This document shows positions 17,591 to 27,053 of a stretch of 64,000 nt of DNA, piece after piece; position 1 is the stretch's first letter, and each line of letters begins with the position of its first letter. Origin of the DNA: Trichormus sp. M33_DOE_039 (lineage in GTDB: Bacteria > Cyanobacteriota > Cyanobacteriia > Cyanobacteriales > Nostocaceae); contig DVDT01000052.1 in the NCBI GenBank assembly GCA_015296085.1, positions 48,605 to 112,604 of the forward strand, written 5' to 3'. Below the pieces are notes generated by a model, which was not told the origin of the DNA, searched no databases, and saw nothing but the letters and a program-made list of their open reading frames with translations. The position numbers and the translations under genes were made by a program.

Positions 17591-17935
17591 TTAAAAACCC
17601 GATTACCAGCATAAACACAACTCGGTGACAAAAATTGCTGTTATTAGTAAGAGTTTAACTAAGACAGTAGAGAAGCGAACGGCTCATCAAGATCATTTGA
17701 CACTCACCGCCCTACTTCTTTCTGAGTTTTCGTTTCAGCTACCCTTTATTTTTGAGTAATACGCTGAAAAACCAAGCAGTTTTGAGCGATCGCCATATCC
17801 AGTTATCTGATCGCCCCAGTCCTGATAAGCGATTTTTATCGCCTTTATCAGCCTTTTTTTGTCAAGTCCTGTTGACCTTTTGTAACAATATTGTTATATT
17901 TATTTACATAAGTTAACAACTAAGGAAAAAAAACT
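17591..17935. promoter_or_regulatory. psb34 upstream region with a perfect 14-bp palindrome
   Basis: TAACAATATTGTTA at 17883-17896 is its own reverse complement and lies 39 bases before the psb34 start. It could be an operator or part of a promoter (a TATATT follows directly). A GCGATTTTTATCGCC repeat-like stretch and a T-run (about 17828-17860) lie upstream. No gene is visible. Function is inferred from position only. Confidence 0.4.
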
Positions 17936-18106
17936 ATGTACACCACTGTTAATGAAGATGGCGTTCTCAATAACTACGCAACTGAACCCAAAGTTTACTA
18001 CGCTGAATACCCAGCAATTTGGGAACAACGTAACTACGTTATACAAGGTGCGATCGCAACTATGTTTGTTACGGCACTAGTTTTGGTTGCTTTTGCGGTT
18101 AGTTAA
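17936..18106 (+). CDS. psb34: Psb34 (ssl1498-family) photosystem II assembly protein
   Basis: A 56-residue protein starting MYTTVNEDGVLNNYATEPKV, with YYAEYPAIWEQRNY before a single membrane helix IATMFVTALVLVAFAV. This is the ssl1498 light-harvesting-like family, known as Psb34, a small helix bound to photosystem II assembly intermediates near CP47 where high-light-inducible proteins also dock. Its helix lacks the chlorophyll-binding ExxNxR motif, as expected. AAGGA sits about ten bases before the ATG and a strong terminator follows, so it is a single-gene unit. It is short enough to be missed by length filters. Confidence 0.93.
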   Translation: MYTTVNEDGVLNNYATEPKVYYAEYPAIWEQRNYVIQGAIATMFVTALVLVAFAVS

Positions 18107-18160
18107 GATTTTTATAATTCGGTTACGCTATATCCCATCGACATTTATGCTTCTCTCTGA

Positions 18161-18189
18161 AACCTCGGTACTTAGCACCGGGGTTTTTT
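18161..18189 (+). terminator. Rho-independent terminator of psb34
   Basis: AACCTCGGT (18161-18169) pairs with ACCGGGGTT (18177-18185) with one G-U pair and a seven-base loop. A run of six T residues (18184-18189) overlaps the stem end. It lies 55 bases after the psb34 stop, in the right orientation. Confidence 0.85.
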
Positions 18190-18226
18190 GTAGGGTGCGA
18201 TCGCATTCCTTCAGAGTTTAAAAAAG

Positions 18227-18556
18227 CTATATATCCTCTTTCCTAAATAGTTCTAACAACCCAATTGTGCCGACAAAGAAAGTATAAATACCATATTTCA
18301 GTGGTATTTCATCTTTTGAACTGGCATAAATGGTTGCGATAACTGCTTCTAAAAAATGGCTGATAAGTGCAAATCTCCCGAACCAAAAAATTGCATTTAC
18401 TGTCTCGTTGTTTAAAGGTCTATAAATATTCCAGACTTCTAAACTAATCGCGCTAGTAATTAAAACAATAGAGATAAGTTTTATTGGCAAAACTATCTGA
18501 CTTTTTAATATTTTTAACATTACCCGTGAACTAAAAGACTTGATATTAATCAACAC
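18227..18556 (-). CDS. Small multi-helix membrane protein, unknown
   Basis: 109 residues with about three to four hydrophobic helices (KLISIVLITSAISLEVWNIY, AIFWFGRFALISHFLEAVIATIYA, GIYTFFVGTIGLLELF). The centre HFLEAVIA...A followed by a final helix with G-x-x-G-LLEL recalls the TMEM254-type family of small eukaryotic and bacterial membrane proteins, a weak by-eye match. No catalytic motif. An in-frame ATG at residue 13 is an alternative start. It converges on psb34 and its terminator. Function unknown. Confidence 0.55.
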   Translation of the reverse strand: MLINIKSFSSRVMLKILKSQIVLPIKLISIVLITSAISLEVWNIYRPLNNETVNAIFWFGRFALISHFLEAVIATIYASSKDEIPLKYGIYTFFVGTIGLLELFRKEDI

Positions 18557-18801
18557 TATCAGCTTACTATGATATGGCTGATGTGGGTTAGAGACTGAGA
18601 CAACACAGTCACGTTGATATGGCTAAAGCTGATCATAAAAGCTGCGGAAACTTTTAGTATCCCCCAACCAAATTCACAGCGATCGCTAATCGTCTTAGCT
18701 TAATATTGCCATAATTTACAAATATAAAAATTCCACTCACGTTAAGTGTAAGATATTGGCAAAAACTTTGATTGCAAAAGAAAAAATTTTCTTCAACAAA
18801 C

Positions 18802-19323
18802 CTATGAAGTGATGTACATTAACACGGCTTTGTTTTGATGTGCAGCCTTCTGGTAAAAACTAACAACTGCTGGATAACAAGACAAAATGTCATCAAGGCC
18901 AATATCCCTGTCTCGCTCCCAGATACCAATAGGGTAAACTTCTTGCTGATCCATATCACGGGGTGAATAACGAGATGCTAAAACTTCATGGGAAGTGTCC
19001 GATAGTGCTTGTGCAACTTGAAAAACCTCATGAGGTAACAAATATCGGATTCCAATCCAACCAAAGAAAATTGGTTCTTCATCACCCCCTATGGAGTGAT
19101 TTCCAAAAACGCACCAGGATAACGGAGGTGTTCCACCAAAATGACTACCTGTTAATAAAAAGTGTAGTCCGTCCCATTTCTTCTCAATTTCTAAGTAATC
19201 ACCTGATGTATCAAGCTCTCCATCAACAGATAATAACGCTGAAATTTCTTCTGTGGTAGAGCAGGCGAGAAACGTATCCAATTCTTCCTGAGTAACAGCT
19301 TTGAAATTCCCATACATTCCCAT
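18802..19323 (-). CDS. DUF1877 (YfbM-like) protein
   Basis: 173 residues, starting MGMYGNFKAVTQEELDTFL, then LEIEKKWDGLHFLLTGS and IRYLLPHEVFQVAQAL. This matches the DUF1877/YfbM family, in which a central K-x-W-x-x-L-H-x-L-L segment is diagnostic. These are soluble alpha/beta proteins of unknown function, often single genes and common in clusters of polymorphic-toxin immunity proteins elsewhere. No toxin gene adjoins it here. It lies downstream of typA but beyond a good terminator, so it is likely transcribed alone. Confidence 0.85.
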   Translation of the reverse strand: MGMYGNFKAVTQEELDTFLACSTTEEISALLSVDGELDTSGDYLEIEKKWDGLHFLLTGSHFGGTPPLSWCVFGNHSIGGDEEPIFFGWIGIRYLLPHEVFQVAQALSDTSHEVLASRYSPRDMDQQEVYPIGIWERDRDIGLDDILSCYPAVVSFYQKAAHQNKAVLMYITS

Positions 19324-19393
19324 AAATTTACAGCTTAATTAATATCAGTAATGAATTTTTATTAATTAATAGAAAAAACTGCAATAACAAATG

Positions 19394-19419
19394 AAAAAGC
19401 CCGCTAATGCGGGCTTTCA
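19394..19419 (-). terminator. Rho-independent terminator of typA
   Basis: AAAGCCCGC (19396-19404) and GCGGGCTTT (19409-19417) form a perfect nine-base stem with loop TAAT. On the minus strand the stem is followed by a T-run (CTTTTTC). It lies just past the typA stop at 19440. Confidence 0.9.
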
Positions 19420-19439
19420 TAATGAACTGATAAATTTAC

Positions 19440-21230
19440 TTACCGTTTCGCTAATTTCTTCGCCATCTTCCGCAGACGAATAGATTGGGGTGTAACTTCC
19501 ACCAATTCATCGGGGCCGATGTACTCTAATGCGCGTTCCAAACTCATATCTACTGGTGCTTGCAACTGTACCAACTCATCGCCACCGGATGCGCGGTGGT
19601 TGGTTAACTGCTTGGTTTTGCAGACATTCAGTTCTAAGTCTTGGGGGCGGTTGTGTTCACCAACAATCATGCCCTTGTAGACTTTAGTACCAGGAGTAAT
19701 GAAGAATACGCCTCTATCTTCAGCGTTTTTCATCGCGTAGAAAGTGGAAACACCTTCTTCAAAAGCAATTAGCACACCTTTGTTTCGGGCTTCAATTTCA
19801 CCACAAATCTGACGATAATCTAAGAAGCTGTGGTTCATGATGCCTTCACCACGGGTCATCCGCATGAATTCACCACGGAAACCAATCAAGCCACGGGCGG
19901 GAATCACAAACTCTAGTTGGGTGCGATCGCCACTTCCAGGCTGCATATCTTGCATTTCACCTTTGCGTTGTCCCAGGCGTTCAATACAGCTACCGACAGC
20001 ATCAGTAGGTACATCTAACACCAGAAGTTCATAAGGTTCGCAAGGTTGACCGTTGATTTCTCGGTAAATTACTTGTGGTTGGGATACTTGAAACTCAAAA
20101 CCTTCCCGGCGCATGGTTTCGATTAAGATACCCAAGTGTAATTCACCACGACCAGACACTAGGAACTTATCGGGAGAGTCGGTTTCTTCTACCCGCAAAG
20201 CCACGTTGGTTTCTAGTTCGCGGAATAGGCGATCGCGTACTTGTCTGGATGTCACCAATTTACCTTCTTGACCAGCAAAGGGTGAATCATTTACCCAGAA
20301 GGTCATTTGTAAGGTAGGCTCATCCACTTTAATTAGTGGTAAGGCTTGTGGTTCGTTGGGGTCAGTAATGGTTTCACCAATGTAAGCATCAGCAAAACCA
20401 GCCACCGCAACGATATAACCGGCGGTAGCTTCTTCCAGTTCTACCCGCTTTAGACCTTCAAAGCCCATGAGCTTGGTAATTTTACCCTTGACAATGTTGC
20501 CACTTTCTGTAACTAGAGCTGCTTGTTGCCCAGCGCGGATTGTGCCGTTGTGAATTCTACCAATGACAATCCGTCCCAGATATTCAGAATAATCTAAGGT
20601 GGTGACTTGCAATTGTAGGGGCTTGTTGAGGTCGCCTACTGGTGGTGGAACGTGTTGCAGAATCGCATTAAACAGGGGTTGCATGTCAACAGCTTCTGCT
20701 TCCATGCTTTCTTTTGCATAACCGCCCATACCGGAGGCGAACAGATAGGTAAAATCACACTGGTCTTCGTCTGCGCCTAATTCTAAGAACAGATCCAACA
20801 CTTTATCCACAGCAACGTGGGGGTCAGCTTTAGCGCGATCGATTTTATTGATCACAACGATGGGGCGCAGGCCTTTTTCCAAAGCTTTTTTCAACACAAA
20901 GCGGGTTTGGGGCATGGGGCCTTCATTGGCATCGACAATCAGCAAACATCCGTCAACCATGCCGAGGACGCGCTCAACTTCACCACCGAAGTCAGCGTGT
21001 CCAGGAGTATCAACAATATTGATCAGCGTTTCTTTGTAGCGAACAGCTGTATTTTTCGACAGGATAGTAATACCCCGTTCTCGCTCTAAAGCGTTGGAGT
21101 CCATGACGCAATCCGGAACGTCTTCGCCTTCGCGGAAAATGCCGGATTGTTTGAGGAGTGCATCAACCAGGGTGGTTTTGCCGTGGTCTACGTGGGCGAT
21201 AATGGCGACGTTACGAATTGGGAGCGTCAT
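19440..21230 (-). CDS. typA: Translational GTPase TypA/BipA
   Basis: 596 residues, the usual TypA length. GTPase motifs: AHVDHGKTT (G1), ERGITI (G2), [16 protein letters not shown] (G3), NKIDR (G4) and a SGMGG G5 region. EF-G-like domains follow, then the TypA-specific C-terminus. It binds the 70S ribosome at the EF-G site and supports ribosome assembly and stress adaptation, from family knowledge. The sequence before the start (21231 upward) is a long intergenic gap, so it has its own promoter. The 3' end is marked by a strong hairpin. Confidence 0.97.
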   Translation of the reverse strand: MTLPIRNVAIIAHVDHGKTTLVDALLKQSGIFREGEDVPDCVMDSNALERERGITILSKNTAVRYKETLINIVDTPGHADFGGEVERVLGMVDGCLLIVDANEGPMPQTRFVLKKALEKGLRPIVVINKIDRAKADPHVAVDKVLDLFLELGADEDQCDFTYLFASGMGGYAKESMEAEAVDMQPLFNAILQHVPPPVGDLNKPLQLQVTTLDYSEYLGRIVIGRIHNGTIRAGQQAALVTESGNIVKGKITKLMGFEGLKRVELEEATAGYIVAVAGFADAYIGETITDPNEPQALPLIKVDEPTLQMTFWVNDSPFAGQEGKLVTSRQVRDRLFRELETNVALRVEETDSPDKFLVSGRGELHLGILIETMRREGFEFQVSQPQVIYREINGQPCEPYELLVLDVPTDAVGSCIERLGQRKGEMQDMQPGSGDRTQLEFVIPARGLIGFRGEFMRMTRGEGIMNHSFLDYRQICGEIEARNKGVLIAFEEGVSTFYAMKNAEDRGVFFITPGTKVYKGMIVGEHNRPQDLELNVCKTKQLTNHRASGGDELVQLQAPVDMSLERALEYIGPDELVEVTPQSIRLRKMAKKLAKR

Positions 21231-21738
21231 AGAAGCTTTGTATTTAGTGAAGTCTAGAGGGAATTTTGAGATTTACATTTTGGTCTAGGCTGTTTTAACA
21301 GAATTGGGGATGATCAGCAAATTCTGTAAAGAAGCTTTAATAATTCTAGCGTAATTGTCACAATTCTTGGGAGCTTTATAAATGCTGCTGAAGCGGAAAT
21401 CCGGCAGGGCTAGAGTAGAAGCGTTAAGTTTACAAGCACCCTACGTAATATTGACAGTTATTTGAGGGTAGTATCTCCCAAATGCTTTTGCCGTCAGTTA
21501 TTGCTGTTGCTGGCTGACAACCAATTATTTGTGCTTATTTTATTTGTGCTTATTGTTAGATTTGAACTACTGAATTATGAAATCAATCCATTGCTGATAG
21601 TCACCACTAGTAGCAAGTAGTTGTTTTAAACTGGATTTCATATATAACTATAATTTTTCTGTATATTATTAATAAGTCAAGCAATAGAATATTTGATATC
21701 GCTTGGATTGAGTCAAATTTTCAATAGTGGGTTTTAAA
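21231..21738. other. 508-bp intergenic region upstream of typA
   Basis: A+T-rich sequence between typA and the Uma2 gene, both on the minus strand. It includes an imperfect direct duplication TTATTTGTGCTTATT at about 21525-21555. No gene, RNA gene or clear hairpin was recognised. It must contain the typA promoter. Confidence 0.4.
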
Positions 21739-22314
21739 TTATTTAACTTTCAACCAACTAAAAATATCTGCTGCTTTTATCTGCCAATCACTTAACACAT
21801 CAAGCACTGGCAAAATATCAGCATCATATTTTACTTCTGGTAATTTATTTGGTTGAAATACCATCACAGATTTATCATCAGTGTCAATAAACCAACCTAA
21901 TTTAGTTCCCTGATTAATACAGAAAATAATTTTATTAATTACCCGATTAGGAGGTTGGTCAGGTGAGAGAATTTCGATGATCCAATCTGGGTAACTTTCA
22001 AATCTGTTAGCAATCTCTCCATCTTCATCCGTGGGAATTCGTGACCACTCAAACACCGCAATATCTGGAACTAATGAACGTCCTCCAAAGGTGCAGCGTA
22101 ATTCGGTTAATGCTAAAGCTTTTTGTTGAGGTTCAGCAACCTGATTAATATTAGTTGATAACTTGGTTTGAACTCTGCTATGTTTTCCTTGAGGAATTGG
22201 TTTTTGGTAGATGCGCCCCTCAATATATTCGTTAGCTGGTTTGGTTTCTGGTAATTTGAGAAAGTCTTCTAAGGAAAGTTCAGAGGATATCTGAGTTGAT
22301 AGTGTCATCAACAA
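21739..22314 (-). CDS. Uma2 family (DUF820) nuclease-fold protein
   Basis: 191 residues. The pattern is that of cyanobacterial Uma2 proteins: SLEDFLKLPETKPANEYIEGRIYQKP, GKHSRVQTKLS, LVPDIAVFEWSRIP (the PD of a PD-(D/E)XK fold), WIIEILSPDQPPNRVINKI (E-x-L-S-P) and LGWFIDTDDKSVMVF. The family is hugely expanded in cyanobacteria and is fold-related to restriction endonucleases, but its role is unproven. The usual Lys after the E-x-L-S-P motif is here in NKI. A second possible start is the ATG at residue 3. It stands alone, divergent from the GH31 gene. Confidence 0.92.
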   Translation of the reverse strand: MLMTLSTQISSELSLEDFLKLPETKPANEYIEGRIYQKPIPQGKHSRVQTKLSTNINQVAEPQQKALALTELRCTFGGRSLVPDIAVFEWSRIPTDEDGEIANRFESYPDWIIEILSPDQPPNRVINKIIFCINQGTKLGWFIDTDDKSVMVFQPNKLPEVKYDADILPVLDVLSDWQIKAADIFSWLKVK

Positions 22315-22472
22315 TTACTCCTTGACAATAATTTTGCTAAAGCCAAAGTAAAGCCTAGCTATCATTAAATTAAATTATAGAAGTACAACATATAGAAATT
22401 TGACTTTACATAAAGCCTGATAGCGCGTGCGGGATTTAAGCTGGTAAAATCAAGTTTTAATCAGCAAAGGCG

Positions 22473-24770
22473 ATGAAAGTTACTTGGCAATCTTCGCACA
22501 CCATTAATTATCCCCAGTACAGTGTTGCTGGAAGCGGTTGGTTACTGAAGCGGTTGTTGAGACTGATAACTGAACCACTCAAACAACTCAGTCGTTGGCA
22601 TTTGCTGCCTATTGGTAAACTTTCATCTTCTGTACCTAGTCAAAACTTTCAAGTTGGGGAATTCGCGATCGCCTGGCAAGGTAACGAGACACAACAGCCT
22701 TATTTGCAGATTAGCCATCAAAGTAACTTAGCCAAGACTCTATGGCAATCATCGCCTGGATGTAGTTTTGTCAGTGGTGGTGATGTTCGTCTCAAGATTA
22801 TTGAGGAACGAGGTTCGATAGAAATTGACGAACACAAAAATGCCGCTTTTCCTCATCAAACCGTTGATGGTATTAAACAAGATAATGACACGCTGATCAT
22901 TTATGGTCGTCTCCAAGGTCGCCAATCTACCAGTGATGCACAGCAATATGTTTTGACATTGCAATCGGTAGACGCAAACGCACTGGATTTTCGCCTAGAA
23001 ATAGTTGAGGGGAATGTGAATGAGACACAGTTGCAATTCTTGACTTCCCCAGATGAACATTTTTATGGTTTTGGTGAGCAATTTTCTCACATCGACTGCA
23101 AGGGATACTGGATACCGATTATTTGTGAAGAAGGGGGAATTGGTCGTGGCGATCGCGTCCCCAAAATCCTGAAGTTGTTGGGTGTAGCTGGTGAGAGGTT
23201 TTCCAGTTATGCACCTACGCCTTACTTGGTCACTAACAAAGGACGTGCAATTTTTCTCACTAACACTGAATTATCAGTTTTTAACTTGCGCGATGCCCAG
23301 ATTGCAACTATACGGGTTGCATCTAGTTGTATGCAGGGACGTATCCTTGGCGGTGAAACTATCCTAGAGATGATCGAACTTTACACTAATTATGTAGGAA
23401 GAATGCCACCGCTTCCCGATTGGGTGAATCAGGGGGCGATTGTTGGGATGCAAGGCGGGACGGAGTTAGTGAGGCGAATTTGGTCGCAATTACGGGAGTT
23501 AGACACTCCCATTGCTGGATTTTGGCTGCAAGATTGGGTCGGTCAACGTCGCACTATTGCCGGCAAGCAGTTATGGTGGAATTGGCAACTTGATGAAAGT
23601 ACTTATCCCGATTGGCAACAATTGGTTACTGATTTAGCAGCCGACGGAATTAAAGTTGGGGTCTATGTTAACCCTTTTCTTGTAGATCGTTCCCAGCCAG
23701 GACAGCGCAATCTCTATCAAGAAGCCTTGCAGCAAGGCTTTTTAGTGAACAATCAAGAGGGTAAACCATACCCGATTGAAAGCACAGATTTCTCGGCGGC
23801 TTTGATTGATTTGTCTAAGCCAGAGGCTAGGCAATGGTTCAAAAGTATTCTTAAAGATGAAGTGCTAGGTAAAGGTGCAAAATTCTGGATGGCTGATTTT
23901 GCGGAAGCTGCACCCATAGATGGGGTGTATGCTGGCGGGGAAACTGGATTTATTTATCACAATCAATATCCAGTAGATTGGGTGGAAGTCAACCGAGAAG
24001 CAATTCAAGAAGCTGGTAAAGCTGGTGATGCTTGGTTTTTCAACCGCGCCGGATTTTTGCAGACTCCATCCTACAGCACAGCTATGTGGTTAGGAGATCA
24101 GAATACTACTTGGGGTGTGAATGATGGCCTAGCAAGTGCTTTGAAAGGCTTAATTAGTAGTGGGATGTCTGGGTTTAGCATCAATCATAGTGATATTGGT
24201 GGATACACCAGCATTGCTAACCCGATTTTAGAAGCTTTGGGGATGGGATTTAAGCGATCGCGCGAACTCTTCTATCGTTGGATGGAAATGAACGCTTTCA
24301 CCGCTATATTTCGCACTCACGAAGGCAATCAGCCAGATGCGAATGTGCAGTTTTATACAGATAAAGATACCTTGGTAACTTTCAGTTATTGGGCGAAAGT
24401 CTATGCTGCTTTGGCTACATATCGCCAGCAATTAATGACAGAAGCTTCAACAAAAGGTTATCCCATCGTTCGACACTTAGTTTTGCATTATCCCAATGAC
24501 CCGAATGTTTACGCCATAGAAGATCAGTTTTTATTGGGGAGTGAGTTATTAATCGCACCAGTACTAAAACCAGGACACAACAGCGTCAATGTTTATTTTC
24601 CGGTTGGTGAGTGGGTGCATTTGTGGAGTGGTAAGATTTACGGCAGTTTAACCACAGGTATACGGCAAATAGCCTCTGCACCATTAGGAAAACCAGCTGT
24701 ATTTTATCGTCAAGGTTCTCCAGCGACTCAATCTATCTTGGAAGGGTTAAGAGCAAAAAAAATTCTCTAG
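22473..24770 (+). CDS. GH31 alpha-glucosidase, sulfoquinovosidase (YihQ)-like
   Basis: 765 residues, glycoside hydrolase family 31. The N-terminal beta-sandwich contains EHFYGFGEQFSHIDCKG, and the barrel starts near 315. The nucleophile is D475 in FWMADFAEA and the acid/base is D542 in WLGDQNTTW. Their spacing (67 residues) equals that of E. coli YihQ (D405 and D472, from memory). The segment LQDWVGQRRTIAGKQLWWNW resembles YihQ closely. However, the position that appears to match the sulfonate-binding Arg of YihQ is Gln366, so activity on sulfoquinovose glycosides, which would suit recycling of the thylakoid sulfolipid, is uncertain. It has an AAAGG before the ATG and is a single-gene unit. 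Confidence 0.87.
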   Translation: MKVTWQSSHTINYPQYSVAGSGWLLKRLLRLITEPLKQLSRWHLLPIGKLSSSVPSQNFQVGEFAIAWQGNETQQPYLQISHQSNLAKTLWQSSPGCSFVSGGDVRLKIIEERGSIEIDEHKNAAFPHQTVDGIKQDNDTLIIYGRLQGRQSTSDAQQYVLTLQSVDANALDFRLEIVEGNVNETQLQFLTSPDEHFYGFGEQFSHIDCKGYWIPIICEEGGIGRGDRVPKILKLLGVAGERFSSYAPTPYLVTNKGRAIFLTNTELSVFNLRDAQIATIRVASSCMQGRILGGETILEMIELYTNYVGRMPPLPDWVNQGAIVGMQGGTELVRRIWSQLRELDTPIAGFWLQDWVGQRRTIAGKQLWWNWQLDESTYPDWQQLVTDLAADGIKVGVYVNPFLVDRSQPGQRNLYQEALQQGFLVNNQEGKPYPIESTDFSAALIDLSKPEARQWFKSILKDEVLGKGAKFWMADFAEAAPIDGVYAGGETGFIYHNQYPVDWVEVNREAIQEAGKAGDAWFFNRAGFLQTPSYSTAMWLGDQNTTWGVNDGLASALKGLISSGMSGFSINHSDIGGYTSIANPILEALGMGFKRSRELFYRWMEMNAFTAIFRTHEGNQPDANVQFYTDKDTLVTFSYWAKVYAALATYRQQLMTEASTKGYPIVRHLVLHYPNDPNVYAIEDQFLLGSELLIAPVLKPGHNSVNVYFPVGEWVHLWSGKIYGSLTTGIRQIASAPLGKPAVFYRQGSPATQSILEGLRAKKIL

Positions 24771-24941
24771 GTATCGCCAACAACATTAAATCCTGAATTG
24801 GTATCAATATGCTGTAGCGCGATTTTGCTTATATAGAGGCGCATAGAGAGCAATAGGACTGAAGCCGTTACGATTAAATTTTGGTATTCAAACTGGTTAG
24901 CCTATGCCAGAATAATCACGGTGACAGGATGAAATTCTAAT

Positions 24942-26453
24942 ATGGCTGATGTGAATTTGGGTTCGTCTACTGATTCTCACTCAGATGTGAAGAAAATTAC
25001 TAATCTAGACTCTCTTCACCTCGCTACTCCTAATGAGTTTTTACCACCGATTAGCAAATGGACGACTTTAGGTGGAGTGGTACTTCTGGGTATTTTTGCT
25101 ACTACCATCGGTCTAGCAGGCATACTAAAGTATAAAGTTACAATTAAAGCACCAGCGACTATTCGTCCGAGTGGAGAATTGCGTCTTGTACAGTCTCCCA
25201 TCGAAGGGACAATTAAAAGTATTACTGTCAAAGTTAATCAAGCAGTGAATCAAGGCGATGTCATTGCTTTAATTGATGATCATCGTCTGCAAACTCAGAA
25301 GCAGCAATTGTTAACCAACATTCAACAAACGAGACTGCAACTATCTCAACTTGATGCTCAAATTCTGGCTTTAGACCAGCAAATAGCTGCAGAAAAATCT
25401 CGCAGCGATCGCAATATTGCATCCATACAAGCCGAACTCAACCGCAACCGCAGAGAATTACAAAATAGACAAGTTACCTCTGTGACTGAAGTTGATGAAG
25501 CGAAAGCCAATTTCCAGCAGGCACAAAAAGAGTTACAAAAAATTAAAGCGCAATTAAAAGCTGCTCAGGCATCTCTCAAATCGAGCATAGCTTCTTTGAA
25601 TGCCGCTAAAGCTAGGCGAGACAGATATCAACCATTGCTTCAAACTGGTTCAATTTCTCAGGATCAATTTCAAGAAGTACAGTTAGCAGTTGAACAACAA
25701 CAACAACTGCTAGAATCACAAAAAGCCACTGTAGAAGAGCGTAATCAAGCAATCCTACAACAGCAACAAGCAGTAGCCGCTGCCACCGCCAAACTTAAAG
25801 GTGCATATACTGTTCTCAATCCCAGTAACGCTGATGTCACAATTACCCAAGAAAAAATTGCCACTGAAACAGCTACAAGTCAAATTAGTTTGGCGAAATT
25901 AAATCAAGAACGAGAACAACTCATCCAGCAAAAACTAGAAATTCAAAAGCAAACTAGCCGCGATCGCCAAGAACTATTGCAAATTAACCGCGAAATTGCT
26001 AACGCAGTGATTCGTGCCACCGCATCGGGTATAATTCAGGAATTAAAACTACGTAATAATTTGCAAGTTGTCCGTCCTGGGGACGTGATAGCACAAATCG
26101 CACCTAGTAAGTCACCGTTAGTCATTAAAGCATTCGTAGCCGATCAAGATATCCGCAAGGTAGAGAAAGGACAGGAAGTACAAGTGCGTATTTCCGGCTG
26201 TCCCTACACGGAATATGGTACTTTAACAGCTCAAGTGCAGGACATTCCGCCAGATACTATCTCAGCTGAAAATCAAAGTGCCAATACGGGTACTTACCAA
26301 ATCACCATCCAGCCAGAAAAACAGGTTTTAGATGCTGGCGATCGCAAATGTGTGATTCAATCGGGTATGGAAGGTAGAGCTGATATCATTTCTTCTGAAG
26401 AAACGGTGCTGACTTTTATCCTGCGAAAAGCCAGACTATTAACAGATGTATAA
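24942..26453 (+). CDS. HlyD/MFP-family secretion adaptor
   Basis: 503 residues. One membrane helix near the N-terminus (about 43-65), then a lipoyl-like half (VQSPIEGTIKSITVKVNQAVNQGDVIALID), a long Gln-rich coiled-coil hairpin (about 120-360), the second lipoyl half (VIRATASGIIQELKLRNNLQVVRPGDVIAQI) and a beta-barrel end. Such adaptors bridge an inner-membrane ABC transporter to an outer-membrane channel. In cyanobacteria this type often sits beside a peptidase-ABC exporter of peptides. Here there is no transporter gene, so it is an orphan and the cargo is unknown. Downstream lies a repeat-filled gap and the caspase gene. Confidence 0.88.
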   Translation: MADVNLGSSTDSHSDVKKITNLDSLHLATPNEFLPPISKWTTLGGVVLLGIFATTIGLAGILKYKVTIKAPATIRPSGELRLVQSPIEGTIKSITVKVNQAVNQGDVIALIDDHRLQTQKQQLLTNIQQTRLQLSQLDAQILALDQQIAAEKSRSDRNIASIQAELNRNRRELQNRQVTSVTEVDEAKANFQQAQKELQKIKAQLKAAQASLKSSIASLNAAKARRDRYQPLLQTGSISQDQFQEVQLAVEQQQQLLESQKATVEERNQAILQQQQAVAAATAKLKGAYTVLNPSNADVTITQEKIATETATSQISLAKLNQEREQLIQQKLEIQKQTSRDRQELLQINREIANAVIRATASGIIQELKLRNNLQVVRPGDVIAQIAPSKSPLVIKAFVADQDIRKVEKGQEVQVRISGCPYTEYGTLTAQVQDIPPDTISAENQSANTGTYQITIQPEKQVLDAGDRKCVIQSGMEGRADIISSEETVLTFILRKARLLTDV

Positions 26454-26584
26454 TCTCCTGATTGCATAAAAACACAGTGGTAAACCTAAGCAATTAATGA
26501 ACATCACAACTAAACTAGCCTTTAGCTGCTAGCAAGTTATCTTTATTCTTAACTTTTCACTTTATGTGAAAAAATCTACGGCTG

Positions 26585-26650
26585 ACCTCACTCCCTCTCC
26601 CCCTTCCCTACTAGGGAAGGGGGAATACTGAAAGCCTCTCTCTTTGCAGG
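26585..26650. repeat. Dispersed repeat (CCTTCCCTACNAGGGAAGG family), split by a MITE
   Basis: CCCTTCCCTACTAGGGAAGG forms a palindrome followed by AAAGCCTCTCTCTTTGCAGG. The same order is seen at 42384-42449 and, inverted, at about 51326-51401. Here the repeat is interrupted by the MITE at 26651-26988 and resumes as CTCTTTGCAGGGGAGAG at 26989. Confidence 0.75.
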
Positions 26651-26988
26651 CTACAGTTTACACACAAGTCTAATAACCTAGCCCGACAACGTTTTGATCC
26701 CCCCTAACCCCCCTTAAAAAAGGGGGAACAAGATCAAAGTCCCCCTTTTTAAGGGGGATTTAGCAGGGTGGTTTCATACAACCAGAGCAAAAAATAAACC
26801 TAGCTTTCAAAGCCTCTCTCCCCGTGGGGGAGAGGTTTGGAGAGGGGTGAAAATCTCGGTTACAAAACGAAAAATCAAAACTTATAGATTTTTCTTTTTT
26901 TGTATGAAACCACCCTGCTTTTTAAGGAGGATTTAGGGGGATCGAACCCACATTCTACACTTAGCAAAAAGATGTGTGTACACGGTAG
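26651..26988. mobile_element. MITE-like element, copy 2, with 11-bp target duplication
   Basis: Ends CTACAGTTTACACACA and TGTGTGTACACGGTAG are inverted copies, matching the element at 7139-7397. CTCTTTGCAGG at 26640-26650 and 26989-26999 is a perfect 11-bp flanking direct repeat. Internal GATCCCCCCTAACCCC and TTAGGGGGATC arms match copy 1. The element carries a second small element at 26763-26918. It has no coding capacity. Confidence 0.87.
26763..26918. mobile_element. Second small inverted-repeat element nested in the MITE
   Basis: GCAGGGTGGTTTCATACA at 26763-26780 is the exact reverse complement of 26901-26918. The 156-bp element is flanked by TTTTTAAGGGGGATTTA (26746-26762) and TTTTTAAGGAGGATTTA (26919-26935), a 17-base direct repeat with one mismatch. 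That is consistent with a target duplication, although 17 bases is long and part may be chance in repetitive sequence. The inside holds AAGCCTCTCTCCCCGTGGGG, again repeat-like. It has no gene. Confidence 0.8.
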
Positions 26989-27053
26989 CTCTTTGCAGGG
27001 GAGAGATTGGTAGAGGGGTATTCAAAATCCTATTCCCTATTTCCTAACTAAAA

